A stretch of 55,002 nucleotides of DNA from Paraburkholderia rhizosphaerae (GTDB lineage Bacteria; Pseudomonadota; Gammaproteobacteria; Burkholderiales; Burkholderiaceae), in contig NZ_SORE01000037.1 of NCBI RefSeq assembly GCF_004366595.1, positions 1 to 55,002 of the forward strand. Reading direction: 5' to 3'. Shown here piece by piece: positions 1 to 8,879 of the stretch (within the stretch, counting starts at the first letter, position 1; the number at the start of each line of letters is the position of its first letter). A model generated the notes under the pieces. The model was not told the DNA's origin and searched no databases. It was given only the letters and a program-made list of their open reading frames with translations. Made by a program: the position numbers and the translations under genes.

Positions 1-1
1 G

Positions 2-184
2 AAGGACATCCAGACTGGCGAGTACGCGAAGAGCTTCATCATCGAAAACCGCGCGGGTGCGCCGACGCTGCAGTCGCGCCGTCGCCTGACGGCCGGGCAC
101 CAGATCGAACAGGTCGGTGGGAAGCTGCGCGCGATGATGCCGTGGATCGCGAAGAACAAGCTGGTCGACCAGTCGAAGAACTAG
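2..184 (+). CDS. ilvC: Ketol-acid reductoisomerase, C-terminal end (partial)
   Basis: The reading frame is open from the window edge and encodes the last 60 residues of IlvC, ending in AKNKLVDQSKN and a TAG stop. Segments such as GEYAKSFIIENRAGAP and LRAMMPWIAKNKLVDQ are characteristic of the proteobacterial short-form enzyme. IlvC catalyses the NADPH-dependent rearrangement and reduction of acetolactate or acetohydroxybutyrate in valine and isoleucine synthesis, in the cytoplasm. The 5' part lies outside the window. In many Burkholderia an ilvIHC unit is followed by other biosynthetic genes; here an orphan response regulator follows after 138 bp. Confidence 0.95.
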   Translation, partial: KDIQTGEYAKSFIIENRAGAPTLQSRRRLTAGHQIEQVGGKLRAMMPWIAKNKLVDQSKN

Positions 185-234
185 CGAATGAACGATCTCC
201 GCGAAAACGGATGAGAAGAAAACTTGAGGGCAGT

Positions 235-260
235 GACGTAAAGCGCGAGGACGTAAAGCG
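235..260. repeat. 11-bp direct repeat upstream of orphan response regulator
   Basis: The 11-mer GACGTAAAGCG occurs at 235-245 and again at 250-260, separated by 4 bp, about 65 bp before the ATG of the response regulator at 323. OmpR-family regulators bind tandem direct repeats, so this could be its own or a paralogue's binding site. The 15-bp period is not a perfect helical repeat, so this is only a candidate. Confidence 0.35.
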
Positions 261-322
261 GATCAGACGAGCCGGCGACGGATGGCCGCCTAAGGGATAA
301 GCAGATTCGGGATGGTAAAACG

Positions 323-1021
323 ATGACGAGATCGCGAGTACTGACGATCGATGACGACCCGAAAGCAGGCGTTGAAATCGTCGCGGAGCTGAAAAATTAC
401 GGATTCTCTGTCGACTGGGTCGGCGATGGACGTGAAGCGTTAGCGCGCGCAATCGGCGGCGGTTACGACGCCATCACGCTCGAACGCATGTTGCCCGGCA
501 TCGACGGGATGAGCATCCTGGCCGCGATGCGCACTGTCGGGGTGCAAACGCCGGTTCTGATGCTCAACGTTCCCGGTGACGTCGACGAACGAATGCGCGG
601 CCTGCGGGCGCTAGGCGACGACTATCTGACGCGGCCGTACAACCCGGAAGAGTTGATGGCACGTCTCAAGGAGTTGATTCGTCGCAGCCAGGAGCCCGGC
701 ATCGGTGCTACCGCGCGCGCGAAATCGCTGCTACGAGCCGGGCCGCTTGCGCTTGATCTCGCGGCGCGCAGGGTAACGCGCAATGGCGCTGAGATCCCAC
801 TACTGCCGACCGAATGCCGCGTACTCGAATTCATGATGCGTCACGTCGGACAGACGGTGACCCGCATGATGCTGTTCGAAGCGGTCTGGAGCTATCACTT
901 TGATCCGGGTACGAACCTGATTGAGGTGCATATGAGCAAACTGCGCAGGAAGATCGATGTGCCGGGTGAAGAGTCGGTGTTGAAGACGGTGCGCGGTGCC
1001 GGATATGTGCTGGCGTTATGA
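323..1021 (+). CDS. OmpR-family response regulator with degenerate receiver (orphan)
   Basis: This 232-residue protein has a receiver domain (about 5-120) followed by a winged-helix DNA-binding domain (about 135-230) ending in TVRGAGYVL. It is a close paralogue of the regulator at 14400: both share MLPG(M/I)DG, GDVDER and FDPGTNLI. In that paralogue the phosphorylatable Asp is D52 in LDRMLP. Here the equivalent is Glu (E54 in LERMLP), the switch Ser is Asn (N82) and the invariant Lys before Pro is Arg (R104). The DNA-binding half looks intact. No kinase gene is adjacent. The Glu may imitate phosphorylation, giving a constitutive or non-phosphorylated regulator; that is inference. Start: ATG at 323 with a GGATGG stretch upstream. 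Confidence 0.9.
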   Translation: MTRSRVLTIDDDPKAGVEIVAELKNYGFSVDWVGDGREALARAIGGGYDAITLERMLPGIDGMSILAAMRTVGVQTPVLMLNVPGDVDERMRGLRALGDDYLTRPYNPEELMARLKELIRRSQEPGIGATARAKSLLRAGPLALDLAARRVTRNGAEIPLLPTECRVLEFMMRHVGQTVTRMMLFEAVWSYHFDPGTNLIEVHMSKLRRKIDVPGEESVLKTVRGAGYVLAL

Positions 1022-1844
1022 ATGAGTCTTGCAGTCGTGATTGATCGGCCGATGCAATAAAGGCTGGTAATTCAGATTGCCCGGCTTTAAAGGGCGTGAC
1101 AGGTATTTCAGGCGGATTTTCGCTTTATGATTTTTTCCGGACTTAAGTGAAGCAACGCATGAATGTTGCGCATGAATTGAAAGTGATTGAAAGCGAGTTG
1201 CTTTGCGCGACCCTGCGGATGTCGGACTTTTCGTATCAATTTGTAATGCATTTCGTTAGGCGATGAAGTTGCTTCTCCTTAAACGAATGATGTTCGGTTG
1301 CCGTAAACATGCGCTTTGGTTAAGGTCACGTCTGAATGGGAAGACCGGCATGCTGCAAGGTTTTTCCGCAGATGCGTCGACGCAAGGCGGGTACTGGGCT
1401 GACAAACTGCAGGCCGGGTGCAATGTGCAAAAACATGTGTCGCAAGGATATCGAAACGATGTAGGGGTGGGCGCGTGGATACGGTTCGTTGACGGCACAA
1501 ATACGAATGGTGTTAGGCAAACCGGACACATTTCGCGACACCCTGGAGACGCTGCTGGCGGTGCTTCGGCGGGTTTATTTACCGCACGATCATGCAAGCG
1601 GCTTGTGCTCCGTGCGTCCAATAGGGAACCAGCGTTTTCTGTCACGACAACCCGGTAATTGGCTTGCAATCGGACTGGTGATCAACAATGACTGCCTTCG
1701 TTTCTTTTTCTAATTGCGTTAGTCAGGATCGGAAAGGATGCAACAGCAAACGTTTGCGATCGACGCTAAACTTCGTTTGCCGCCGACTGCTGCAAAGCTG
1801 CGCAGAGTCGACAGAACAGAAACGTCACGCGAGGAATTACGCCG
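1022..1844. other. Long stretch without a recognisable gene
   Basis: About 820 bp between the orphan regulator and the ECF sigma gene. Open frames of 70-137 codons exist on both strands but overlap each other, lack convincing ribosome sites and match no family I know. Composition is visibly less GC-rich than the flanks. The last 100 bp should hold the sigma-operon promoter. Confidence 0.5.
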
Positions 1845-2378
1845 ATGAGCGTCGCAGATTTTCCCAGCATCCTTCCAGAATTGCTGCCGAGGTTGTGGGC
1901 GTTCGCGCTACGCATCTCTCGAGATCAGCACGATGCGGAAGATCTGGTGCAACGCGCGTGCTTGCGCGCACTCGAGCGGGCACATCAGTTGAAGCCGGAT
2001 ACATCGCCGTTGAGCTGGATGTATTCGATCGTTCACACGACATGGATCAACGAATTGCGCGCGCGCAGCGTGCGCAGCAGGACAAGTGCGGAGTGGGACG
2101 ACAGCTACCTGGAGACTGTCGCGGATCCTTCCGCGCCGGATCCCGAGGCGGATGCGCTTAACCGGCAGATCGTCCGCGCAGTCGAGCGATTGCCCGATGC
2201 GCAACGCACCGTTATGCTGTTGGTAGTCGTCGAAGGGCTGAGTTATCAGGAGGCGGCCCAGGTTCTCGGTGTTCCGGTAGGCACCATCATGAGCCGTCTG
2301 TCGCGCGCGCGGCAGGCCGTTGGGAGTCAGTTCGGCACGCGACAAGATCAAAAAGTGAAAGACAGCATCAAAGGGTAA
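1845..2378 (+). CDS. ECF-type RNA polymerase sigma factor
   Basis: This 177-residue protein has the two-domain layout of extracytoplasmic-function sigma factors: region 2 at about 10-75 (QHDAEDLVQRACLRALERA) and region 4 at about 108-160 (RLPDAQRTVMLLVVVEGLSY, then the helix-turn-helix EAAQVLGVPVGTIMSRLSRA). It redirects core RNA polymerase to a small stress regulon, usually including its own promoter. The next gene, 11 bp downstream on the same strand, has an anti-sigma layout, so activity is probably held by a membrane partner. The group within the ECF classes cannot be fixed by eye. Length is normal for the family. Confidence 0.92.
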   Translation: MSVADFPSILPELLPRLWAFALRISRDQHDAEDLVQRACLRALERAHQLKPDTSPLSWMYSIVHTTWINELRARSVRSRTSAEWDDSYLETVADPSAPDPEADALNRQIVRAVERLPDAQRTVMLLVVVEGLSYQEAAQVLGVPVGTIMSRLSRARQAVGSQFGTRQDQKVKDSIKG

Positions 2379-2389
2379 GGAGACGGGGA

Positions 2390-3364
2390 ATGAAGATTGA
2401 CGACGTCCTGTTGTTGTCGTACGTCGACGGTATGCTGCCGTCCGACCAGAAGCAACAGGTTGAAGAGGGGATCGGGTCGTCGGCTGAACTCGCGGAACGT
2501 GTCGCACTGCTTCGGGCGTCTCGGCTGCCTTATCAGAACGCGTTCGCGCATCAGAAGCTGCCGGAGGTGCCCGAACGCCTGGTGGCGCTCGTCGGTCGTA
2601 TCGCGCGCGGTGAAGTGCACGCGCAGTTCGACGATGACACCGACGCACCGGCCGGCGAGATACACCTTGGCGCGAATTCCGCGGGTCCGCCTCCGGTTAC
2701 CGCTGGCGTGCCGCCTGCGTGGCAGTTGCCGCGTGGGGGAGCGTTCCGCATTGCACCCGCGTGGCTTGCGGTCGCGTTCGTCGCCGGCGCGTTCTGCTGG
2801 GGCGCCGTGTTCAGACTAGCCGCGGATGCACGCTCAGGCTCGGGCATGTTCGACAACACGCCGCTTGCATCGCTTGCGGGCGGCGCGTCGCCATGGGTCG
2901 TCGCGGCTGCGGGATACCAGCAGCTCTACGCGCACGAAACGCTTGCCGAAGTGCAGCCGGATATGGTGCAGTCCGCGCGTATCGTCGACGAAATCCGGCA
3001 CGAGGACGGACTCGATGTGCATGTGCCCGACCTGACCTCGTCTGGCCTGACGTTCAAGCGGGTGCAGCGCTTGCGCTTCCATGGCCGGCCGCTCGTGCAG
3101 ATTGTCTATCTGCCGGCAACGGGATCGGGCGCGCCGGTCGCGCTATGCGTGACGAAAGAAGCGAAGCCGGACCATCCGATCGCCGAGCAAAGCATCGACG
3201 ACATGAGCGTGATCACGTGGAGACGCGCGCAGCTCGGCTATGCGCTGATCGGCAAACGCGACGGCGTTGCATTGCCCGACCTCGGCAAGATGCTGGCGGA
3301 AGATCGCAGCGGCCAGCTATTCGGTAAGGCATTCCTCGATTCCGTGCTTGCGAGCATGACCTGA
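2390..3364 (+). CDS. Membrane-bound anti-sigma factor
   Basis: A 324-residue protein directly downstream of the ECF sigma gene. The N-terminus (LLLSYVDGMLPSDQKQQVEE) resembles the cytosolic sigma-binding start of RsiW/ChrR-like anti-sigma factors. One hydrophobic segment at about 121-141 (IAPAWLAVAFVAGAFCWGAV) would span the inner membrane, leaving residues of about 145-324 in the periplasm as a sensor. The zinc-binding His-Cys-Cys signature of ZAS-type anti-sigma factors is not present. Partner assignment rests on operon position and topology. The inducing signal is unknown. Start ATG at 2390 follows a GGAGACGGGG ribosome site. Confidence 0.82.
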   Translation: MKIDDVLLLSYVDGMLPSDQKQQVEEGIGSSAELAERVALLRASRLPYQNAFAHQKLPEVPERLVALVGRIARGEVHAQFDDDTDAPAGEIHLGANSAGPPPVTAGVPPAWQLPRGGAFRIAPAWLAVAFVAGAFCWGAVFRLAADARSGSGMFDNTPLASLAGGASPWVVAAAGYQQLYAHETLAEVQPDMVQSARIVDEIRHEDGLDVHVPDLTSSGLTFKRVQRLRFHGRPLVQIVYLPATGSGAPVALCVTKEAKPDHPIAEQSIDDMSVITWRRAQLGYALIGKRDGVALPDLGKMLAEDRSGQLFGKAFLDSVLASMT

Positions 3365-3691
3365 TACTTCGCATCCGTCTATCGAACTGCGTGGCCGACC
3401 TTCAGTATGGAGTCGGCCGCTGGCGCGAGCACCGTATGCAGCGGCTCCCGTCCGCTCGCCGCGCGTGCACGATGTCGCGCACGTCGTGCATTTCAGGCTA
3501 CGACGGCTGCAACTCGAGTAGCGCCAACGCCAATAGAACTTACCCAAAAGTGTAGCGGAACAGAGTTTGAGCGGATTCTCAATTTCCGTAGATACTTTCT
3601 CGCCGGAAGAACGGTGTGCGATTTGCCCGCCGAGCGGTGCGGGTGCGTGACGTTCAGCTCATCGATTGCACGGCATGCCGCGCGTGCGCGA
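3365..3691. other. Convergent intergenic region
   Basis: About 330 bp between the convergent anti-sigma and VOC genes. I see no recognisable gene, hairpin with T-run or repeat in it. Confidence 0.5.
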
Positions 3692-4258
3692 TCACGCCAG
3701 GTTCGCGGCCGCATTGAACGGCAGGCTTCTACCCGGTTTGCGACCGCCCTGCATCCATTCGCGTACAGAAGCGGTCATCGCTTCGACCACACCGAATGTG
3801 TCTTCATGGTCGACGCTGAACTCAAGCATCAGGCCGTTCGGATCCTTGATGTACAGCGACGTGCAGAAACCATGCTGCAGCATCAGCGGCTCGAAACCGG
3901 CGCGCGTCAGACGCTGCTCGACTTCATCCTGAGTCGCGGCTTCGACGAGCAGCGAGATGTGCACAAAGAGCGACTGCTCTTTTTCTTTCCATGCCGCCTG
4001 TTTTTCAGGGTCGTCGAATGTGAAGAACGCGAGTGTGCTGCCATCGCCTAATTCGTAAAACGCATAGCCGAGATCGACGCATGTATCGCCGATGCGCTCG
4101 CGTTCGACTTCATAAGCGACGAGCGGCAAACCAAGAACGTGTTCGTAAAAGTGGCGAGTCCGCTGGTGGTTGTCCGTCGTAAAGGCATGGTGATGCAGAC
4201 GCATCGGAAGCTTCTTCAACGGTCGCACGGGCTTGTCTTTCACCGACTGATTCATCAT
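3692..4258 (-). CDS. VOC-family (glyoxalase/dioxygenase-fold) protein
   Basis: The 188-residue product begins MMNQSVKDKP after an AGGAG ribosome site 7 bases upstream; longer upstream frames lack such a site. It carries a vicinal-oxygen-chelate fold: RLHHHAFTTDNHQRTRHFYEHV at the start of the module, and SLYIKDPNGLMLEFSVDHED at its end, with His and Glu residues where VOC enzymes bind a divalent metal. VOC members include glyoxalase I, extradiol dioxygenases and antibiotic-binding proteins, so the substrate cannot be assigned. It stands alone, convergent with the sigma/anti-sigma operon. Confidence 0.85.
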   Translation of the reverse strand: MMNQSVKDKPVRPLKKLPMRLHHHAFTTDNHQRTRHFYEHVLGLPLVAYEVERERIGDTCVDLGYAFYELGDGSTLAFFTFDDPEKQAAWKEKEQSLFVHISLLVEAATQDEVEQRLTRAGFEPLMLQHGFCTSLYIKDPNGLMLEFSVDHEDTFGVVEAMTASVREWMQGGRKPGRSLPFNAAANLA

Positions 4259-4725
4259 TGCTTCAACTCCTTTGCTGCTGGATATAAACACAAGGTGGCG
4301 CGTCTTGCGCCTCGCAGCCTTGCCGGCACGCAACTGGCCGAACTCCCTGTGACGCTCCGATTCTGCTCGACGTCAAAATGCACGCTGCTCAGCTAAAACA
4401 ACTGGAGTAGACGATTATTCCTGGGCAAATACGCATGGCGGAGCGCGCCCATCGATGCATAGGAAGCGCACCGTTTGGTACGTGTCAAATCGACGTATAC
4501 CGCTGGGAAGATCGGTAAGACATCTACGTTTCCGATACGGAATTGCAGGGCTTCATACGCGCGTCATTCATCGCGAGGGGGTGACATACGCATTACATCG
4601 AGGAAACAGAATCGTAGCGGACGCAACTATCCTGTTGCATCCGTTGCAGACGCGCGCGTCCGTTGCAGTGCGGCATTGGGCGCGCGGGCGGATCGGCCCG
4701 TGACGTTAGGGCCGCGCACGTAGCG
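4259..4725. other. Intergenic region, no gene seen
   Basis: About 470 bp between two leftward genes. Short open frames on the plus strand do not resemble any protein family. It should contain the promoter of the VOC gene close to 4258. The composition is AT-richer than coding DNA nearby. Confidence 0.45.
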
Positions 4726-5847
4726 CTACATCATCGGCATCGACGACGTCATCACGCTTTGCACATCGATACGTCCGTACACGCCGTTCGTTTCATCGTT
4801 CGGTCCCGCGGCAAAGAACAGCGTATTGGTAGGCTGATTGTCGAGGCCATTGCCGAACGCGATTCCCCACAGTCCGCCCTGCACGAACGCGCTACCGTTC
4901 GCAGTGTTGAGCGTCCGCATGAACAGACCGCTCGACTGATCGAATGCATTGATCTTGCCATCGCCGAAGTTGCCGATCAGCACCGCGTTGCTGAGCGAGC
5001 CGAAATTCGACGGCGCCTGCGTGATGCCCCATGGCGCGTTAAGCGGACCGCCTGATACGAAGCGCTGTTGGAAATTGCCTGCGGTGTCGAAAACATCGAC
5101 GAAGCCGAGTCCGGCGCCTGCGACGTCGTCGTGCGCAGCGGCATCCTGCTGCGCATAGGTGACGAACAATCTCGAGCCGATTGCCTGAATACCGAACGGT
5201 GCAAAGCCGGCGGGTAGCGATGGATCGTGGAAATTGCCAGGCATCGTCACCTTCGTGAAGGTTCTGTCGAACACGTCGATCTTGTTGTTGTGAAAGTCAG
5301 TCGCGTACAGAAAGTTGTTGCCGTTATTGGACGCGAGCGCAAGTCCCTTATAGACCGCGCCGCCCGGGCCGTCATCGTGTTCGATCAGCGCGGCGGTGGG
5401 CTGGACTGCAGGCGCCCACGCGGTGATGGTGCCGCCCTCGCCAGCAAAGATAAAGGCCGCCACGCCGCTCTTGCCGCCCTGGCTGATCATGAAGTCGGCC
5501 GTGCCGTTGAATACGATGCCGGTCGGATTCGTCGGCCCATTCATACCATCCGGAATGCTGACGACAAGCGGCTGCGGCACACCATTGCCGTCATAGAGCG
5601 TCGCGACATTGGTCGCGTTGTCGGCGACCCACGCGAACCCTTTTGGATTGAACGCGACGCCCCATGCATTCTTCAGGTTGGGGTCCGTATGTGCGGCGGG
5701 GACCGCGCCATCCGAAACCAGCAGGGTTTCGGCGAACGTTTGCATGGTGCTGCTGCCCGACCCGGAACCGCTGCCGCCGCACGCAACGAGCATCGACAAA
5801 GACGCACCGCCGACGACGGTGCCCAACACCTTAAGCACAGACTTCAT
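4726..5847 (-). CDS. TIGR03118-like beta-propeller lipoprotein
   Basis: This 373-residue protein starts with a lipoprotein signal: a hydrophobic stretch then LVAC with Cys23, followed by a Gly/Ser linker. The rest consists of repeated motifs such as NAWGVAFNPKGFAWVADN, NPTGIVFNGTADF and APFGIQAIGSRLFVTYA, typical of NHL/SMP30-like beta-propellers and of the family known as TIGR03118, found in many environmental proteobacteria. Role is unknown; exposure at the periplasmic or outer face of the envelope is inferred from the lipobox. It is a single-gene unit. Confidence 0.8.
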   Translation of the reverse strand: MKSVLKVLGTVVGGASLSMLVACGGSGSGSGSSTMQTFAETLLVSDGAVPAAHTDPNLKNAWGVAFNPKGFAWVADNATNVATLYDGNGVPQPLVVSIPDGMNGPTNPTGIVFNGTADFMISQGGKSGVAAFIFAGEGGTITAWAPAVQPTAALIEHDDGPGGAVYKGLALASNNGNNFLYATDFHNNKIDVFDRTFTKVTMPGNFHDPSLPAGFAPFGIQAIGSRLFVTYAQQDAAAHDDVAGAGLGFVDVFDTAGNFQQRFVSGGPLNAPWGITQAPSNFGSLSNAVLIGNFGDGKINAFDQSSGLFMRTLNTANGSAFVQGGLWGIAFGNGLDNQPTNTLFFAAGPNDETNGVYGRIDVQSVMTSSMPMM

Positions 5848-6031
5848 GGCCGCACTCCTCGGATAACCGGGTGGTCGTTACGGAACACTGAACGAAGTTC
5901 AGACGCGCTTTATTCCTGCTACGACGAGACTATTTGCAATGCATGGCCGGGTGAGGCCCATGCTCCGATCGCCGCGGCATGGCACCGTCGCATCGCGAGC
6001 GATATGACCGGCGCTCGAACAGGAGCGGCTG

Positions 6032-6195
6032 GTGGATCGTTTGACGGCGATGGAAACCTTGGTCAGCGTGATAGAGGCCGACTCATTGTCCGACGGTGTG
6101 CATCTGCTGGATGTCGGGCAGCCAGCCGCGTCGAGGTCGATTGTGCAACTGGAGGAGCGTCTCGGCGAAACGCCCGGACGCTTTGCGCCGATCGT
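6032..6195 (+). pseudogene. LysR-family regulator remnant (N-terminus only)
   Basis: A GTG codon at 6032, with an AGGAG site 7 bp upstream, opens a frame starting VDRLTAMETLVSVIEADSLS and continuing to QPAASRSIVQLEERLGE. This is the LysR helix-turn-helix with its usual DVGQPAxSRSI recognition helix. After about 47 residues the similarity stops and no effector-binding domain follows before the next gene at 6313, which runs the other way. It is therefore a truncated, probably dead regulator gene. The region 6196-6312 contains nothing else I recognise. Confidence 0.65.
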
Positions 6196-6312
6196 ACGAT
6201 GGCATCCGCGTAGGCCTTGCACCTGCGTGACGATGGCGCTCGCCGAATGCTGCTCCCACGCATCAGTACGCCCGCGACCTGCGCGGTGAAAGCATCTTGC
6301 AAGATAGAGCGC

Positions 6313-7191
6313 TTACGCGCTGTATCGCCATGCGAACGCGTCCCCGTTGCGCGTCACCCGTCCAACAGACGACTCCGGGAAGTGCGCGGTAAACAGCTGT
6401 GCGCCTCGCTCGGCCGCGTAATCGAGAAGCCAGCGTCGTGAACTGCGTGCGCGTGCTTTGTCGAGCGCGAAGTTCGAGCACCAGTCGGGCCGGTACACCT
6501 GCAGCGGGTTGTGCATCACGTCGCCGCAAAAGAGCGCTTCGTCGCCGTTCGAGCGCACGGAGATGGCCATATGCGCGATGCTGTGTCCGGGCGTCGGGTG
6601 GAATTCAATGCCGTCGAGAAATTCTCCGCCCGTTTCGGGAATCAGCGTGGCCTGATTCGCTTCGACGACCGGCAACACGCTGTCTTCGAACACCATCCTG
6701 CGGCTCTCCCCCGCGCGTGTCGCGAAGAACTCCATTTCAGCGCGCGGAAACACATACTTTGCGCGCGGGAACGTCGGCATCCACCGGCCGTCGGAGAACT
6801 GCGTGTTCCAGCCGACGTGGTCCGCATGCAGATGCGTGAGCAGCACATAGTCGACATCGGCAGGCTGCACGCCTGCGAGCGCGAGTCGGTCGATAAACGA
6901 CGTTTGCAACTGGTCGAAGCGCGCATTGAACGGGCGATACTTGCCGTTGCCGATGCCGGTGTCGATCAGCAGCGTGTGTCCACCGGTACGGACCACCCAT
7001 GTATGCACGCTCAGTATCACTTCCTCCTGCCGCACGTCGAGCGTGGCCGGCGACAGCAGACGGCCCAGTTCCGGGCAGCAGATCGTGCGCCAGTTCGGAT
7101 ACAGGAACGACAGCGGCAACGTATACGCGGTTTCAGTGACACGCGTAATGGATACGCGGCCAATCTGATGATTCACAGTTCTCAATGCCAA
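6313..7191 (-). CDS. Metallo-beta-lactamase-fold hydrolase
   Basis: A 292-residue cytosolic protein with the zinc motif THLHADHVGW (H120, H122, D124, H125), the preceding LLIDTGIG strand, and later metal ligands in PTPGHSIAHM and CGDVMHNP. The arrangement matches the quorum-quenching lactonase / AttM-like and general MBL-fold hydrolase group. Substrate is not determinable; lactonase or other ester hydrolase activity is possible. It lies next to a degenerate LysR gene on the opposite strand, which may once have controlled it. Confidence 0.88.
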   Translation of the reverse strand: MALRTVNHQIGRVSITRVTETAYTLPLSFLYPNWRTICCPELGRLLSPATLDVRQEEVILSVHTWVVRTGGHTLLIDTGIGNGKYRPFNARFDQLQTSFIDRLALAGVQPADVDYVLLTHLHADHVGWNTQFSDGRWMPTFPRAKYVFPRAEMEFFATRAGESRRMVFEDSVLPVVEANQATLIPETGGEFLDGIEFHPTPGHSIAHMAISVRSNGDEALFCGDVMHNPLQVYRPDWCSNFALDKARARSSRRWLLDYAAERGAQLFTAHFPESSVGRVTRNGDAFAWRYSA

Positions 7192-7395
7192 TTTTTTGCC
7201 TCGACACGACAGGCCTCGACGTGCGGCGATTCCGCGCGGGATCTCGATCAGCGGCGCGGCGCCGGCGTGTGCCGTGGCCGTGGAAAAAGCACAATTGTTG
7301 GCGTTTGGCTTGTGTATGTCTTGCGGATTCGCACAGCGTTTGTTGGATACGCAACGACTCGACGTATCCGCACGGATATAGGGAATGGCCGCGTC

Positions 7396-8685
7396 CTAAG
7401 CGCGGCGGCTACGCCACAGATCGCGCACGTAGCGCATCCCGCGCGACCACGGCGGGTCTGCGAACAATACGAATGCACCGGCCGCGAGGCAGCCGCAAGC
7501 GAGAAAAGTGCCGCGATAGCCGATACCGGCGACCAGCAATCCGGACAGCACGCCGGACAGAATCGAGCCGACTCGCGACGCGTTAAAGAACAGTGCAGTC
7601 GCGGCACCCGGTTTGGTCGGCATCAGGTCCTGCACATAAGTCATGCCGAGGCACGAGGTGACCGCGACGACAAACGCGCTGAGGCTCTGCATCGGAATGA
7701 GCACGTTGACCGAACCGGCGGCCGCCATCGCGATGAAGTAGATCACGTGCACGACGCTACAGGCCGCCAGCCAGCGCAGCTTGTTGAGCCTCCCGCCGCG
7801 CGCGCCGAGCGCGAGCATCATCGGGATTTCGAGGAAGGCGCCAAGGCCGAGCATGATCGATACGTCGATGCGGGTGCCATGTAGTCCACGCACGATGTAA
7901 AGCGGCAGCACGATCATCGTCGCGTTCGCGGCGAGGCCGATTAGCGTCAACGCAAGCACCGAGCGCCAGATCTGCCGCATCGGCGCGGTTGCGTGCGTGT
8001 AGTCCGGCTGCAGCGGGACTTCCGGCTCAGGCGTCGTGACTTCGAGCGACGAGGCCGGATCGCCGGCCACATGATTGGGCGCGCTATGCAGGTCGCCGCC
8101 GGGCACTTCGTGCATGCGCCAGATGATCGCTGCACAGCCGGCAAAGCTTGCTGCCGCGAACAGGAAGAGCCCATGAAAGCCCGCCGCCGCGAGCACCAGC
8201 GCACCCAGCGACGGCCCGAAAACCCATGCGACCGATAGCAGCGTACGCAGCGTCGCCGCGGCGAACGCGCGCTCGCCTTCGTCGCGCACCGGCAAAGCGG
8301 CGCGGCCGAATGCGAACACGAGAGACAGCGCCGACCCGCTCGAGCCAAGAAACACCACGCCGATCACGAGCAGCGCCCGGTAATCGCGCACGAAGCAGAT
8401 CAGCAGATAGCCGAGCGCGGCGAGCACCAATGCGCCAAGCAGCAGCGACCGATGATGACCGTGCCGGTCGGTCCACTTGCCCGCCCATGCGCTGGTCACC
8501 ACGCCGCTTGCCGCGATTAGTGTCATGAAGATGCCGAGCATCAGCGGCGTCATGCCGGCCTGCTCGACTCCGAACAGCGATAGATACGGCGCCGTGAACG
8601 ACATCGCGACGCCAAGCATCAGCGTCGCGGCCGCGAGCGGCATAAAGAACGGAATGCGGGCGAGTTCGGCGAGTCGGGCGTTCAT
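7396..8685 (-). CDS. MFS sugar efflux transporter (SetA-like)
   Basis: A 429-residue major-facilitator protein with about 12 membrane helices. Start is placed at the ATG giving MNARLAELARIPFF, since upstream sequence is Arg-rich and non-membrane. Conserved cues are the helix 2-3 loop GKWTDRHGHHRS and a central polar loop at about 190-225. The pattern resembles proton-driven sugar efflux pumps of the SetA/SotA type, which relieve sugar overload. It lies 195 bp downstream of, and on the same strand as, two sugar ABC-importer permeases, an odd pairing of uptake and efflux parts. No strong ribosome site precedes the chosen ATG. Confidence 0.82.
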   Translation of the reverse strand: MNARLAELARIPFFMPLAAATLMLGVAMSFTAPYLSLFGVEQAGMTPLMLGIFMTLIAASGVVTSAWAGKWTDRHGHHRSLLLGALVLAALGYLLICFVRDYRALLVIGVVFLGSSGSALSLVFAFGRAALPVRDEGERAFAAATLRTLLSVAWVFGPSLGALVLAAAGFHGLFLFAAASFAGCAAIIWRMHEVPGGDLHSAPNHVAGDPASSLEVTTPEPEVPLQPDYTHATAPMRQIWRSVLALTLIGLAANATMIVLPLYIVRGLHGTRIDVSIMLGLGAFLEIPMMLALGARGGRLNKLRWLAACSVVHVIYFIAMAAAGSVNVLIPMQSLSAFVVAVTSCLGMTYVQDLMPTKPGAATALFFNASRVGSILSGVLSGLLVAGIGYRGTFLACGCLAAGAFVLFADPPWSRGMRYVRDLWRSRRA

Positions 8686-8879
8686 TGATTGAAGGGGCAG
8701 GGCGCTACGCGGAACGTGCGCCGAGCGAGATGGTAACGCGCAATGTGACGGGCGGTGGGCGCGGCGTCTGTTGCTCGATGCATGCCGCATCGCGCGCGAG
8801 TCCGCATACGGCGGAACGACGCGCCGCACGCGTAAAAAAGCGCTCGCCCTCGGGTGGTTGCGGTGGGGTCTTTCCTTTT

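Noticed and set aside
1256..1669. Opposed open frames of about 130 codons on both strands in the gap before the sigma factor.
   Set aside because: They mirror each other, lack ribosome sites and have no family resemblance; long frames are expected by chance in high-GC DNA.
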